A stretch of DNA of 64,000 bases from the NCBI GenBank assembly GCA_016713925.1, contig JADJOH010000002.1, positions 496,001-560,000 of the forward strand. Direction: 5' to 3'. Below the pieces are notes generated by a model that saw only the letters and a list, made by a program, of their open reading frames with translations, did not search any database and was not told the DNA's origin. This document shows positions 53,608-62,768 of the stretch, in pieces (the stretch's first letter is position 1; the number at the start of each line of letters is the position of its first letter). The position numbers and the translations under genes were made by a program. The stretch comes from Bacteroidota bacterium. GTDB taxonomy: Bacteria > Bacteroidota > Bacteroidia > AKYH767-A > OLB10.

Positions 53608-54120
53608 ATGACAAGAATCTTTGCCATCCTCTGTGGTATTCTGCTGGGCTTATCCGTGCAGGTACAAGCGCAGAACACACTCAAATTCGGACATATCAAC
53701 TCTACTCAATTATTGAGTCTGATGCCTGAAACAAAAAATGCTGATTCCTCCTTGCAAAAATTCGGAGCATCACTCGAAAATCAGCTGAAAACGATGACCG
53801 CCGAATATCAGGGAAAAATCTCCGACTTTAAATCAAAAGAAGGTTCAATGGCTGATCCGATTCGAGATGCTAAATTGAAAGAGATCAGCGACCTCGAAGA
53901 ACGTATTCAATCCTTTCAGGAATCTGCTCAAAGCTCAATGCAAAAGAAAAAAGAAGAGTTATACACTCCTATTTTGAAGAAGGCAGAAGAAGCAATTAAT
54001 GCAGTAGCGAAAGACAATAAGTTCTCTTATATCTTTGACTCAAGCGCCGGAACATTGCTGTTTGCACAGGAGGGTGACGATGTGCTCCCTCTCGTTAAAG
54101 GGAAACTCGGATTGAAATAA
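53608..54120 (+). CDS. OmpH/Skp-family periplasmic chaperone, copy 2
   Basis: 170 residues. Signal peptide at 1-20 (AILCGILLGLSVQVQAQ), then LKFGHINSTQLLSLMPETKNAD, a coiled-coil at about 50-120 and the C-terminal FSYIFDSSAGTLLFAQEG. It lacks the Gly/Pro tail of copy 1. Tandem Skp genes are usual in Bacteroidota. A strong terminator follows 18 bases after the stop. Confidence 0.92.
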   Translation: MTRIFAILCGILLGLSVQVQAQNTLKFGHINSTQLLSLMPETKNADSSLQKFGASLENQLKTMTAEYQGKISDFKSKEGSMADPIRDAKLKEISDLEERIQSFQESAQSSMQKKKEELYTPILKKAEEAINAVAKDNKFSYIFDSSAGTLLFAQEGDDVLPLVKGKLGLK

Positions 54121-54138
54121 TTCGAAAAAATAAATCTT

Positions 54139-54177
54139 AAAAAGGCTGTTTCTTCCGGAAGCAGCCTTTTTGTTTTT
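54139..54177 (+). terminator. Rho-independent terminator after the Skp pair
   Basis: AAAAAGGCTG pairs with CAGCCTTTTT around an inner CTTCCGGAAG, followed by T-rich sequence. Confidence 0.85.
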
Positions 54178-54280
54178 CCAACCAGTCCTGAAAATCTGCT
54201 TTACATTCTCTCCCCTTCACTTCATTGCTAAAAGAAATCTTACACCACCCCTGACAAGCTGAATTTCTCTATTTTTGACT

Positions 54281-55102
54281 ATGCCTCGTCCTGCTCACCC
54301 TTCCTCCCGTCCTCTGGGAATTTTTGATTCCGGTATTGGCGGCCTCACCGTTGCCAACGCCATTCATGAACTCATGCCGAATGAAACATTGATTTATTTT
54401 GGAGATACGGCCCACCTACCCTATGGTGATAAATCGCCGGAGGCTATTCGAAAATGGTCAGTGGTGATCAGTGATTTTCTGTTGAGTTTTAATTGTAAAG
54501 CCATTGTGATTGCCTGTAACAGTATTTCATCCGTGGCTTATGATACTGTAAAAAAACATGTTGGGAACAAAGCGATTGTAATAAATGTAATTGATCCGGT
54601 GGTGGATTATGTCAGTGCGCAAACCGCCACTAAGCATGTAGGTGTGATTGGCACCAAGGCCACGATAAAATCAGAAGTATATGACTCTAAATTAAAATCA
54701 CGATCTAAAAAAATTAGTGTATCCTCTCTGGCCACCCCCCTGCTTGCTCCTATGATTGAAGAAGGTTTCTTCAACAATAAAATTTCGAAGACCATCATTA
54801 ACGATTATCTCTCCCGCCCGAAATTAAAAAATATTGATAGTCTTATTTTAGGATGTACCCATTACCCGCTCATTCGTCCGGAGATTGAACAATACTATAA
54901 AGGTCGTGTCCAGATATTTGATTCGGCAAGAATAGTAGCGCACCATGTACAATGGGTCCTCGACGAACAGCAATTGCTGCATCAGGGCAAAGCCGGAAAA
55001 CATCGATTCTTTATTTCAGATTTCACCTCCTCTTTTGAAATGAGCACAAAAATATTTTTCAAGGGTAAGGTTAAATTGGAACAGAAGAATTTGTGGAAGT
55101 GA
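54281..55102 (+). CDS. murI: Glutamate racemase
   Basis: 273 residues from ATG 54281 (the TTG at 54275 lies inside a TATTTTTG box). Motifs GIFDSGIGGLTV at 13-24, FGDTAHLPYG near 40-49, the first catalytic Cys in ACNSIS (Cys79) and the second in LGCTHYPL (Cys192). It makes D-glutamate for MurD, which is encoded in the dcw operon of this window. Standard length. Confidence 0.96.
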   Translation: MPRPAHPSSRPLGIFDSGIGGLTVANAIHELMPNETLIYFGDTAHLPYGDKSPEAIRKWSVVISDFLLSFNCKAIVIACNSISSVAYDTVKKHVGNKAIVINVIDPVVDYVSAQTATKHVGVIGTKATIKSEVYDSKLKSRSKKISVSSLATPLLAPMIEEGFFNNKISKTIINDYLSRPKLKNIDSLILGCTHYPLIRPEIEQYYKGRVQIFDSARIVAHHVQWVLDEQQLLHQGKAGKHRFFISDFTSSFEMSTKIFFKGKVKLEQKNLWK

Positions 55103-55323
55103 ATGAACCGGGACTTTTAAAAGAAATACAATAGCTACATCGGGAGATTTTTTTTGTTAGTGAAAATTGATTGTCGCCTCTTTAGTCACTTCTTCGTTGT
55201 TGAACAAGCCCTTAAAGAGCTACTCTGTAACTAGCTTCTTTCACGAGGTAGCTGCCCCTTCATTGACTTAAGCTCTGTTGGGGCGACATCTCCGTAACGC
55301 AAGGATGTCATCTTTCTCCATCT

Positions 55324-55362
55324 AACTGCCATCACCCGACCTTCGGTCGGGTGATGGCAGTT
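55324..55362. repeat. Perfect 18-bp hairpin
   Basis: Arms AACTGCCATCACCCGACC and GGTCGGGTGATGGCAGTT around the loop TTC. Confidence 0.85.
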
Positions 55363-55371
55363 GTTACGAGA

Positions 55372-55504
55372 GGGGGAGCTCTTCTTTACAGAGATATCGC
55401 CCCTACAGGGCTTTTGCAGGAAGAAGTGTAAGTTGAGTGGGGAGCTCTTTCTTTACAGAGATATCGTCCCTACAGGGGTTTTGCAGGAAGAAGTGCAAGT
55501 TGAG
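55372..55504 (+). repeat. Two tandem copies of a ~66-base unit
   Basis: Both copies contain GGGGAGCTCTT, TTTACAGAGATATCG, CCTACAGGG and TTTTGCAGGAAGAAGTG, with a few substitutions. The block CGCCCCTACAGGGC resembles 24391-24404 (CGCCCTTACAGGGC), so this is a dispersed family. Confidence 0.85.
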
Positions 55505-55532
55505 TTCTGCCAAATCGTACAGCTACCATTAT

Positions 55533-55563
55533 AAAAAAAGCCGGACTTGGGATCCGGCTTTTT
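55533..55563. terminator. Bidirectional terminator between murI and ppiD
   Basis: AAAAAGCCGGA and TCCGGCTTTTT with a short loop; A-run on one side and T-run on the other serve both converging genes. Confidence 0.8.
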
Positions 55564-55627
55564 AATTATCTTATAACTGATCTCCGATCTAACCCCAGGG
55601 CTATCCGAAAAATCAATTTACATTCTC

Positions 55628-57718
55628 TTAATAAAACTTCGCGCGTTTGTCAACAATTCCTGCTTTTTCGCGCAAGGCATTGTACGACTCATACTGGCTG
55701 CGGTTCTGCAATTGTGAGCGGAGTTGCTTAGTAGCCTCTTTCAGGTCAGCAGGTTCCTTGACATCAGCAAAAGATTCCACTTGCACCACATACACACCAT
55801 TCAGGCCTTTTAAAGGGGCTGATGTTTGACCGGGCTTCATTGCCATCAGGTATCCTACCACAAACGACTCCATTCCGCTATTAGCAAGCATGGGTGAAGC
55901 GAAAGAAACAGACGCTGCGGATTGTACCGGTTGTGTCACGGCAGTACCGATTGACTCCAGCGTGGTTCCGCCTTTCTTCATCTTCTCCATCAGCATCGCT
56001 GCTTTTTTATCGCGGCGCAGTTCAGCGGTTAACTGATCTTTCACCTGCTCCATCGTACTAAAACCTTTTTCACGACGATCATTCAATTTCGCAATGACAA
56101 AACGATTTCCAAATTCAAATGCTTTTGATACTTCACCCAACTCTGCAGTAAATGACCAGCGCACCATTTCGCGTGATCCTTCCAGCGGACCAACCTGACG
56201 GGCAGTCTCCATGATATTCGGCTCAGAGAATTTGGTCAGCTTCTGTTCTGTTACAGCCTTTTCAAAAGCATCGGCAGTTAAATTTTTCCCGGCGAACTCA
56301 TTGGCTTTTGCATATACCGCCTGATAGGTTTTGGTACTTGGTTCAATTTTCTTTTCTACATAAGCTACACGCACCTGACGACTTTGCTTACCCTGATCCA
56401 CGATATGGATGATATGCACTCCGAATTGTGTTTGAACAACCGTATAATCTCCCTTATTTCCCTGGAAGCAGGCATCATTAAATTCGGCCACCATCATACC
56501 CGGACTAAACCATCCCAGATCACCCCCCTTCATCTTCGCACCTTCATCTGTTGAATACTGATCCGATAAGGTTTTAAAATCAGCGCCACTTTTCAATGCA
56601 TTCTTAATGCTATCAGCTCTGGCAAGAACAGAATCCTTATTAGCACCTTCAATTTTTAACAAGATATGAGAAGCCTTCACAGAATCCGGCATCATCTTCA
56701 CTGCTGAAAGTTTAGCGAGACGGAATGCACCATTCTCCTCATAAGGACCAAAGACAAATCCCACCGGAACGCTAAACATCAGAGAATCGATATTAAAAGG
56801 CAAACTTCCTTTCTTATTGTAAGAAGCATTAAAAGGACCATCACTATTCAGCACCACAAAAACCGAATCATTCGTTGACGTCCTGAAAGTATCTGTCAAT
56901 TGCGTAATGGCAAACATAGCGGCCTGACGATCCATATCGCTCGGCGTAATTTCAAAAGTCACGTAATCGATATTCGTTGAAGCTTCCTGCTTGTACTTCT
57001 TCATCGTTGCATTGTACAATGTCTTCAGTTCTGAATCAGTGATTTCTATTGTGCTATCAATAATACTTGTATAAGGTAGTGCCACATAACGCACATTTGC
57101 AGTTTTGTTCTTTGCAAAGAAATCATCTTTCGCTTCTGCCTTTGTCACAAAAAGACCTTGCTTTATCAGGTTATAATATTTTTGCTGGATACGTTCTTCA
57201 CGGATAGCATTTTCAAATAGCACCCATTGCTGACGTGTTTTACCTGTTGCATCATTATCCATATTCTTCAGGAAATTGACCACATTGGCCGAATTAAAAA
57301 TTCCGGTTTTAGGATCGGTAAAAGCTTGCTTGATTTGCTGATGAGGATTTTTTCCCTGCACCATATCCAGCAACTCTTTTGGTGAACATGTCAGTCCCAG
57401 TTTTTCAAACTGAGGATTCATCACCATTTCATTGATCAACTGATTCCAGGATTGCTCGCGGAGTTGGTCCATGGTATTTTGATCCACCGTTTCGTTAGAA
57501 GACTGAAGTTTGTAATTATCCACCTGTGTTTGCACACGGGCTTCAAAATCCATGATATTTATTTTTTTTCCTTTTATTTCGCCCACGGTAGAATCACTTC
57601 CACTCATAAAGCCATTCCGAGTGGAGAAAAAGTCTCCAAGGATAAACGCCGCAAGACTGAATCCAACGATACCGATCAACAGACCTGCCTTACCCCTGAT
57701 TTTCTCAATAACTGCCAT
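55628..57718 (-). CDS. ppiD: Peptidyl-prolyl isomerase PpiD
   Basis: 696 residues. Membrane helix at about 12-30 (GLLIGIVGFSLAAFILGDFF), then a SurA-N-like chaperone part (SWNQLINEMVMNPQFEKLG near 70). A parvulin domain follows at about 345-445 (VKASHILLKIEG, LKSGADFKTLSDQYSTDEG, GGDLGWFSPGMMVAEF, FGVHIIHIVDQG). A C-terminal chaperone-like region completes it. Inner-membrane anchored periplasmic foldase for outer-membrane proteins. Length is typical for Bacteroidota PpiD. Confidence 0.94.
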   Translation of the reverse strand: MAVIEKIRGKAGLLIGIVGFSLAAFILGDFFSTRNGFMSGSDSTVGEIKGKKINIMDFEARVQTQVDNYKLQSSNETVDQNTMDQLREQSWNQLINEMVMNPQFEKLGLTCSPKELLDMVQGKNPHQQIKQAFTDPKTGIFNSANVVNFLKNMDNDATGKTRQQWVLFENAIREERIQQKYYNLIKQGLFVTKAEAKDDFFAKNKTANVRYVALPYTSIIDSTIEITDSELKTLYNATMKKYKQEASTNIDYVTFEITPSDMDRQAAMFAITQLTDTFRTSTNDSVFVVLNSDGPFNASYNKKGSLPFNIDSLMFSVPVGFVFGPYEENGAFRLAKLSAVKMMPDSVKASHILLKIEGANKDSVLARADSIKNALKSGADFKTLSDQYSTDEGAKMKGGDLGWFSPGMMVAEFNDACFQGNKGDYTVVQTQFGVHIIHIVDQGKQSRQVRVAYVEKKIEPSTKTYQAVYAKANEFAGKNLTADAFEKAVTEQKLTKFSEPNIMETARQVGPLEGSREMVRWSFTAELGEVSKAFEFGNRFVIAKLNDRREKGFSTMEQVKDQLTAELRRDKKAAMLMEKMKKGGTTLESIGTAVTQPVQSAASVSFASPMLANSGMESFVVGYLMAMKPGQTSAPLKGLNGVYVVQVESFADVKEPADLKEATKQLRSQLQNRSQYESYNALREKAGIVDKRAKFY

Positions 57719-57874
57719 AACAATATAATTTTTCGAATTTAGAGGGTGCGAATATACGAAGCTTTCTTCAAAGTGAAAACTAATTGGAGCAGTAAAACCA
57801 CATCCTATTTTATTTTAAATCAGTTCTTTAGATAATATTTTGAAAAGCACTATAGGCAAAAAGGTCCTTCTGAT

Positions 57875-58060
57875 TTACTTTTCTCTTTTTTCCATTCGGA
57901 TTCGCTGATTTCTTCTGATCAACCAGAAGACCATCGCCACACCGGTAAAGATGAAAAACCACAGTGCTGAAGTGAGGGTTTCAGTAATAAGTTTATAAGT
58001 ACCGAGAGAAGCTCCAAGCAGTACAATGACCAACCACGAAAGTTCAAGCACCCTCAACAT
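57875..58060 (-). CDS. Small two-helix membrane protein
   Basis: 61 residues with two hydrophobic helices at about 6-24 (LELSWLVIVLLGASLGTYK) and 33-48 (LWFFIFTGVAMVFWLI), and a basic end RRNQRIRMEKREK in the cytoplasm. It lies 6 bases after lptC in the same direction. Too short to identify; similar small proteins sit beside lptC in related genomes. Role unknown. Confidence 0.65.
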   Translation of the reverse strand: MLRVLELSWLVIVLLGASLGTYKLITETLTSALWFFIFTGVAMVFWLIRRNQRIRMEKREK

Positions 58061-58066
58061 CGCTTC

Positions 58067-58633
58067 TTATTTTTTAACTGTAATGCGACCTCTGACATTA
58101 AATATTTTATACAGACTGAAATCCTGGTTGGCTTCAAATCCGTCCCCATAGATGATCTCATCTTCCGTTGTAATTTTAACATGCTGATCACTGGTTAATT
58201 TTTCATTTCTTTCATTCCAGATCAGCAGTTCTGTATTCAGCATTTCTCCTTTTTTATTCACCACGACTACATCCTTCCTCGCTTCCCATCTTTTTTCATT
58301 CTCGTAATGCACCGCGTACTTCGCTTTTAACTCGGATTCCACTTTCATTTCCGGGTCAAAGAATTCAATATGTATCCCCTGAGGCATCTCCGTGATATTC
58401 TGTGGAGAAACAATCTTCTTCAATTCGGGCGCCCTGACTCTGACGCGTACCAATCCCGAATCACTATAGAGCGTTTCAAGGCCCTTGATATGCTCTACCG
58501 GCTCATTCTTTTGCTCTGTAATACGTTTAATCTCTGTCTGGTCATTTTCACAAGCACTTAAAACACCAGCGAAAGTTAACAAAAAAAGGAAATCCAGACT
58601 CCTTCTGTTAAAAAACAATCGACTTGTCCGCAT
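58067..58633 (-). CDS. lptC: LPS export protein LptC
   Basis: 188 residues from ATG 58633; a longer frame into the neighbouring gene is not supported. Hydrophobic start with lipobox VLSAC (FLFLLTFAGVLSAC), suggesting a lipid anchor rather than the single helix used in Proteobacteria. The body has the LptC fold pattern: EFFDPEMKVESELKAKYA, KRWEARKDVVVVNKKGEML and YGDGFEANQDFSLYKIFNVRG. It links LptB2FG to LptA in LPS transport. It follows the OmpP1-like gene by 7 bases. Confidence 0.87.
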   Translation of the reverse strand: MRTSRLFFNRRSLDFLFLLTFAGVLSACENDQTEIKRITEQKNEPVEHIKGLETLYSDSGLVRVRVRAPELKKIVSPQNITEMPQGIHIEFFDPEMKVESELKAKYAVHYENEKRWEARKDVVVVNKKGEMLNTELLIWNERNEKLTSDQHVKITTEDEIIYGDGFEANQDFSLYKIFNVRGRITVKK

Positions 58634-58640
58634 GATCAGA

Positions 58641-59912
58641 TTAATCAAATCTTCTTTTTTGGAACCAATTTTCATTGAAGGTAATACCGATAACGGCACG
58701 AACATAGCGTTCCCGGATCAATGTACTCTCCGTAGTTCCTCTTTGCCCTGCTTCAAGAGCAATGTTGATCATCGACTGATATGCCTTTCTCAAAGGCAAG
58801 CCAAAGCCGAGGCTAATGCCTTTATCTTCAATAGTATTATTACGTAAATTCAAATACGACTGACTATAAAATAGTCCGGCACGGAATTGCATCCTTTCAA
58901 TAAATCGTGTCCCTTTCGCATCATTCACATATTGACCACCAATTGAAACCCGCATACTATTATCCAGACTATCTTCTCCTCTGAAAGATTTATACGTACT
59001 CCATTCCTGAAACCTGAAATCGGATTGAACGGTCCATTTTTCACCTTTCGCTACTTGTATACCGATACCAAATGACATCGGCAATTCAATTTCACCCTTT
59101 TCTTCTGCGATGTACTGAACAGTATCTCGTGAAAAATCTATTCCGATCGCATTGGTTCTGTAATTTTCCCAAAGGAAGGATCTTTTCGCCTTCATCTGTT
59201 GAGCAGTAGAAAAAGTAGCACCTATGGCCAATGTATAATTATTTTTCAGATGGGCTTTATAGTGCAATCCAAAATCAAAAAGGAAATCTCCCACAGAGGT
59301 ATTATCCAGCACTCTGGTTCCAAAGAAATCCGTATCAGTAAATTCGATTATCCTGGATTGTTCGGTTGATCCGAAGAGATAAGAAGCATTAACTCCCACC
59401 GAAAATTGCTTTGATAATTTTATGCCTGTCCCCAGAAAATATTTATTTAAACCTCCTGTACCTTCATAAGTAGTGGAGATGGTATTGGAGGAATCGATAA
59501 AGGAAGAAGTTTTGATAGAATAGCCAATTCCGCTAAAGGGCAGCATACCGAAAACGAGTCCGATTTTATTCCGCAGTAACGGCATACCGAGAACGAGGTA
59601 CTCCAGTTTCGCATTGTACTTCTTACTATTGATGGCACCCTGATCTAACCAGAGTCTTTCGCCACTTACACCAAACTCAAACACCATCAAGGAATCATAG
59701 GCATAGGAGGCAGGATTCGACACATTAAGCCGGCCGAAATAACTCTCCGCCAATGATGTCCCACCCATTCCACGTTGATGAGCAAAGCCATTAAAAAGCA
59801 ATTCGCCCGGTCCAAATCTGGAGTAAGGGGAGACGGTACTCGTTTGTCCAAAACTCTGATGGATCAAAAAGACCATTAGAATACTGACTATCAACCTACT
59901 TATTTTCATCAT
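58641..59912 (-). CDS. OmpP1/FadL-like outer-membrane barrel protein
   Basis: 423 residues from ATG 59912. Signal peptide at 1-22 (LIVSILMVFLIHQSFGQ). Early motif SPYSRFGPGELLFNGFAHQRGMGG and NVSNPASYAYD, then alternating strands to a final KRRFD. Matches the Bacteroidota OmpP1/FadL-like family (hydrophobic-compound or structural barrel). It starts inside the last 17 bases of coaX and precedes lptC, an order kept in many Bacteroidota. Substrate unknown. Confidence 0.87.
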   Translation of the reverse strand: MMKISRLIVSILMVFLIHQSFGQTSTVSPYSRFGPGELLFNGFAHQRGMGGTSLAESYFGRLNVSNPASYAYDSLMVFEFGVSGERLWLDQGAINSKKYNAKLEYLVLGMPLLRNKIGLVFGMLPFSGIGYSIKTSSFIDSSNTISTTYEGTGGLNKYFLGTGIKLSKQFSVGVNASYLFGSTEQSRIIEFTDTDFFGTRVLDNTSVGDFLFDFGLHYKAHLKNNYTLAIGATFSTAQQMKAKRSFLWENYRTNAIGIDFSRDTVQYIAEEKGEIELPMSFGIGIQVAKGEKWTVQSDFRFQEWSTYKSFRGEDSLDNSMRVSIGGQYVNDAKGTRFIERMQFRAGLFYSQSYLNLRNNTIEDKGISLGFGLPLRKAYQSMINIALEAGQRGTTESTLIRERYVRAVIGITFNENWFQKRRFD

Positions 59913-60630
59913 GGTGTTGTAACTGAAGAATCGCATTTAAACCCTGCAAGGTGAATACCGGGGCAACAAAGATGCGGGATTTGAGCTGATTTAAAAAGAA
60001 TTCACTGTCGCCACCGGTTAATATTAGTTCCAAACGAGGATAAAGTTCCCGGTATTGCAGAATGAAGCCCTCGATTTCCGCCACCATTCCATTAACCACG
60101 CCCGAAAGAATGGAGGCCGTTGTATTTTTACCTGTGAGAGCGGGTGCGGAAACAGGATCCAACAAGGGCAACCGGGCAGTAAAAGTATTTAATGCCTTGA
60201 ACCTCATTTTCAAGCCGGGGGAGATGGAACCTCCTGAGTAAATTCCATCATGGCTTACAAAATCAAATTTCAAACAGGTACCCGCATCTATAATAAGAAC
60301 ATCCTGACCCGGAAATAAAACATGCGCTGCACAAGCGTTAGCGAGACGGTCCCGGCCCAGGGTTTGAGGTGTTTCATACCCATTCTTCACAGGGACTTGC
60401 ATCTTTTCATCCAGATAAAAAACCTCCTCTATACCTTGAATAAGTTTCTCCAGATACGGAGGCAAAGGGGCTACTGCAGAGATCATTACCCTCTTGATTT
60501 TTTTCCCGGAGATATCTGATTGCAATTGATTTATTGCTATTTCATTGAGCACACCCACTTTCACGGGATGATCCCCATCAAATACGCCATACTTGATGGA
60601 AGAATTACCAATATCGAGCACCAGATTCAC
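59896..60630 (-). CDS. coaX: Pantothenate kinase, type III
   Basis: 244 residues. P-loop-like LDIGNSSIKYGVFDG at 5-19, GRDRLANACAAHVLFPGQ at 92-109, IDAGTCLKFDFV at 114-125 and GGSISPGLKMRFKAL near 133. Catalyses the first step of CoA synthesis from pantothenate. The start codon is GTG at 60630. Overlaps the OmpP1-like gene. No anomaly. Confidence 0.95.
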   Translation of the reverse strand: MNLVLDIGNSSIKYGVFDGDHPVKVGVLNEIAINQLQSDISGKKIKRVMISAVAPLPPYLEKLIQGIEEVFYLDEKMQVPVKNGYETPQTLGRDRLANACAAHVLFPGQDVLIIDAGTCLKFDFVSHDGIYSGGSISPGLKMRFKALNTFTARLPLLDPVSAPALTGKNTTASILSGVVNGMVAEIEGFILQYRELYPRLELILTGGDSEFFLNQLKSRIFVAPVFTLQGLNAILQLQHHDENK

Positions 60631-60720
60631 GATGCAATATTAGGATTAATTAAATTTTAAAAGCTATTTAATTGATCTGTAATTTCTTTAGCAGAAAGAG
60701 AAGACCTTTTGATTCCCGAC

Positions 60721-60749
60721 TTGTTTTTCCTAAAAATGTCTTACTTTTG
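60721..60749 (+). promoter_or_regulatory. Promoter of tRNA-Phe
   Basis: TTG at 60721-60723, 18 bases, then TACTTTTG at 60742-60749: the clearest TTG/TAnnTTTG promoter in the window. The tRNA starts 14 bases later. Confidence 0.65.
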
Positions 60750-60762
60750 CGGGCTCCAACAC

Positions 60763-60838
60763 GGTGATGTAGCTCAGTTGGTAGAGCAAAGGACTGAAAA
60801 TCCTTGTGTCGACGGTTCGATTCCGCCCATCACCACCA
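60763..60838 (+). tRNA. tRNA-Phe (anticodon GAA)
   Basis: Acceptor GGTGATG/CATCACC, D arm GCTC-AGTTGGTA-GAGC, anticodon stem AAGGA/TCCTT with loop CTGAAAA (GAA at 60796-60798), T loop TTCGATT, discriminator A and an encoded CCA at 60836-60838. The T stem GACGG/CCGCC has one A-C mismatch. Followed 22 bases later by a response regulator gene. Confidence 0.95.
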
Positions 60839-60860
60839 AATAAATTTTAAAACCACCAAG

Positions 60861-61256
60861 ATGAAACCCACTCGCTTTCGGAAGGTCCTGCTGATCGACG
60901 ACAACGAGATCGACAACTTCATCAATGAAAGAATGATTACCTCCAGTCATTTTTCAAAAGAGGTCATTGTTAAAAATTCCGCTGATGCTCCCTTAGGTTT
61001 CCTTCGCGGACTGAACCAGCAGGCCGATTACCCTGAGATTATCTTTTTGGATTTGAATATGCCTGTGAAAGATGGGTTTGAATTTTTAACGGATTTCGAA
61101 TTGTTGTCGGATGAAATAAAAAACACGAGTAAGATCGTTGTTTTATCCTCTTCGATTTCACCTGACGACATCAACCGGGCCTCCACGAATTCGCATGTAT
61201 TTAAATACGTGAACAAACCGCTCAGTGAAAAATATTTGGATGCCATCATCCTCTAA
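60861..61256 (+). CDS. Single-domain response regulator
   Basis: 131 residues from ATG 60861; the longer frame would start inside the tRNA. Receiver domain only: acidic pair DD at 13-14 (LLIDDNEIDNF), phospho-acceptor Asp64 in EIIFLDLNMPVKDG, switch Ser in VVLSSS and Lys in VNKPLSE. No output domain, so it acts through a partner, as CheY-like regulators do. No kinase nearby. The stop codon overlaps a strong terminator palindrome. Confidence 0.93.
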   Translation: MKPTRFRKVLLIDDNEIDNFINERMITSSHFSKEVIVKNSADAPLGFLRGLNQQADYPEIIFLDLNMPVKDGFEFLTDFELLSDEIKNTSKIVVLSSSISPDDINRASTNSHVFKYVNKPLSEKYLDAIIL

Positions 61257-61296
61257 AAAAGGAAGCCCCGATGCATGCATCGGGGCTTCCTTTTTT
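61255..61296. terminator. 42-base perfect palindrome, bidirectional terminator
   Basis: AAAAAAGGAAGCCCCGATG and its exact reverse complement; A-run and T-run flanks serve both the response regulator and the converging gene. Confidence 0.9.
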
Positions 61297-61310
61297 AAAA
61301 ATAATTCTAT

Positions 61311-62768
61311 TTAATCCTTGATCGGATTGCTCATTCTGCGAATAATATTTTCATCCACTTTTACATAAGAGATCACGGGGCAGGAACCACTATTCAATGC
61401 TTCAAACTCTGTCCACATCTCTGCAATCTTCTTCACTTTACGACGATAGTCGGCAGGCTTCAAAGCGGTCTTCAACAATTTCATCAGAAAACGGGCAGAC
61501 TCAAACTCTGCATCCTGTTCTCTGATTTGCCTCTTGAGACTGGAGATAATTTGCATGCAAAGGCTATCATCACCGAGAATGCAATATTGCAAGGCCTGAA
61601 AAAGTTTTGAATCGATATCCGTGTAGAGATGTTGCTTCAACGACATCTGATTGCGCAATTCATTAATCTTACGTGCAGCACCCTGAAAGTCGCGTTGATA
61701 AAAACGAACGATAGCCAGATAACGCTTCACACAAATAAAATGATATTCCTCCTCCTGATTAAAGTCGCAATATTTCTCCAGCTTATCCGCATAAAACTGC
61801 AGGTGATCAATATTACTATCGATTTGATACTTTACAATTTTAGAGCGTAGGAATTGCACCACAAAAAAGTTCATCATATGCTTCTCCGTCATCTCCGGCA
61901 ACTGCTGATGGATGCGCTGGAGATAATAATCTGCACGAACAATATTTCCGGTGCGCACATAATACTCAAAGTACAACATATCCGTAATACATTTTATATT
62001 CTGATAAAACGTATCCATGGGATAGCTGTCAAAAATCTTGGTCATCTTTTGAAGGACCGCTTCAATTTCAATCTCACGAGCTTTCAGTCCATCCAGTTTA
62101 TGAGGAACATTACATAAATAATAAATTCTGGCAACATTATAAAGCACATAGAGGCGATGGGAATCATACAACTCGCAAATATTGCTAAGTTCCCTTTTCA
62201 TCATGATCACTTCTTCGAGATCGGACTCCTGACCATTCAACTGATAAACACCTAACTTCTTTATCATTCTGAAAAAGACACCTTCTGCCTTCGACACTGC
62301 GAGAGAAAAAGCGACATGCTTGTTAAACTTGGTCTCATAAGAATCGTACTCTTCTGAATAGAGATGCAATTGAGCAAGTGTTTTATACACTAAAATCAAT
62401 TCTGCATTCAGGTCATATTCTATTAGCTGTTTCTCGAGTTCACGCAATGCTCTCACCGAAAATTCGCGGTTGTTTCCAAAAAGGTGTGCCGGTACTCTGG
62501 AGACCTCATCCATTAACGTTTGTATCGGATTCTGCACTTTCTTACTGAGTATAGAAGCGATTTTGGAATTCAGGCGGGACTTCAGCGTATAATAAGCGCT
62601 GGGGTTCACCTGTAAGATATCCATCATCTCGCTATCTTCTACTTCGCGATTCCGTGTAGTTTCCAGCACCAGAAAAGGCTTATTCTTCTTCTTCCCTGAC
62701 ACCTCCTGCAACAGTTGCTGGTATTCATCTTCGGTCAGTTTCTTAATTGTTTTACTTAAGATTTCCAT
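61311..62768 (-). CDS. Conserved-looking helical-repeat protein, function unknown
   Basis: 485 residues, no signal peptide or membrane helix. A basic N-terminus (about 1-80, KTIKKLTEDEYQQLLQEVSG, NPSAYYTLKSRLNSKI) is followed by many amphipathic helices with spacing like TPR repeats (for example VYKTLAQLHLYSEEYDSY, YNVARIYYLCNVPHK, RYLAIVRFYQRDFQGAA, KLFQALQYCILGDDS). I do not recognise a named family or active site. Probably a cytoplasmic protein-interaction scaffold. Stands alone, opposite the response regulator, sharing its terminator. Confidence 0.75.
   Translation of the reverse strand: MEILSKTIKKLTEDEYQQLLQEVSGKKKNKPFLVLETTRNREVEDSEMMDILQVNPSAYYTLKSRLNSKIASILSKKVQNPIQTLMDEVSRVPAHLFGNNREFSVRALRELEKQLIEYDLNAELILVYKTLAQLHLYSEEYDSYETKFNKHVAFSLAVSKAEGVFFRMIKKLGVYQLNGQESDLEEVIMMKRELSNICELYDSHRLYVLYNVARIYYLCNVPHKLDGLKAREIEIEAVLQKMTKIFDSYPMDTFYQNIKCITDMLYFEYYVRTGNIVRADYYLQRIHQQLPEMTEKHMMNFFVVQFLRSKIVKYQIDSNIDHLQFYADKLEKYCDFNQEEEYHFICVKRYLAIVRFYQRDFQGAARKINELRNQMSLKQHLYTDIDSKLFQALQYCILGDDSLCMQIISSLKRQIREQDAEFESARFLMKLLKTALKPADYRRKVKKIAEMWTEFEALNSGSCPVISYVKVDENIIRRMSNPIKD

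Larger units (their letters stand above)
55103..55627. other. Repeat-rich intergenic region between convergent genes
   Basis: Contains a perfect 18-bp hairpin (55324-55362), a direct duplication of about 66 bases (55372-55504) and a bidirectional terminator (55533-55563). No gene. Confidence 0.75.

Noticed and set aside
54270..54277. TATTTTTG as the murI promoter
   Set aside because: It lies 3 bases before the ATG, which would require a leaderless transcript; likely chance in AT-rich sequence.
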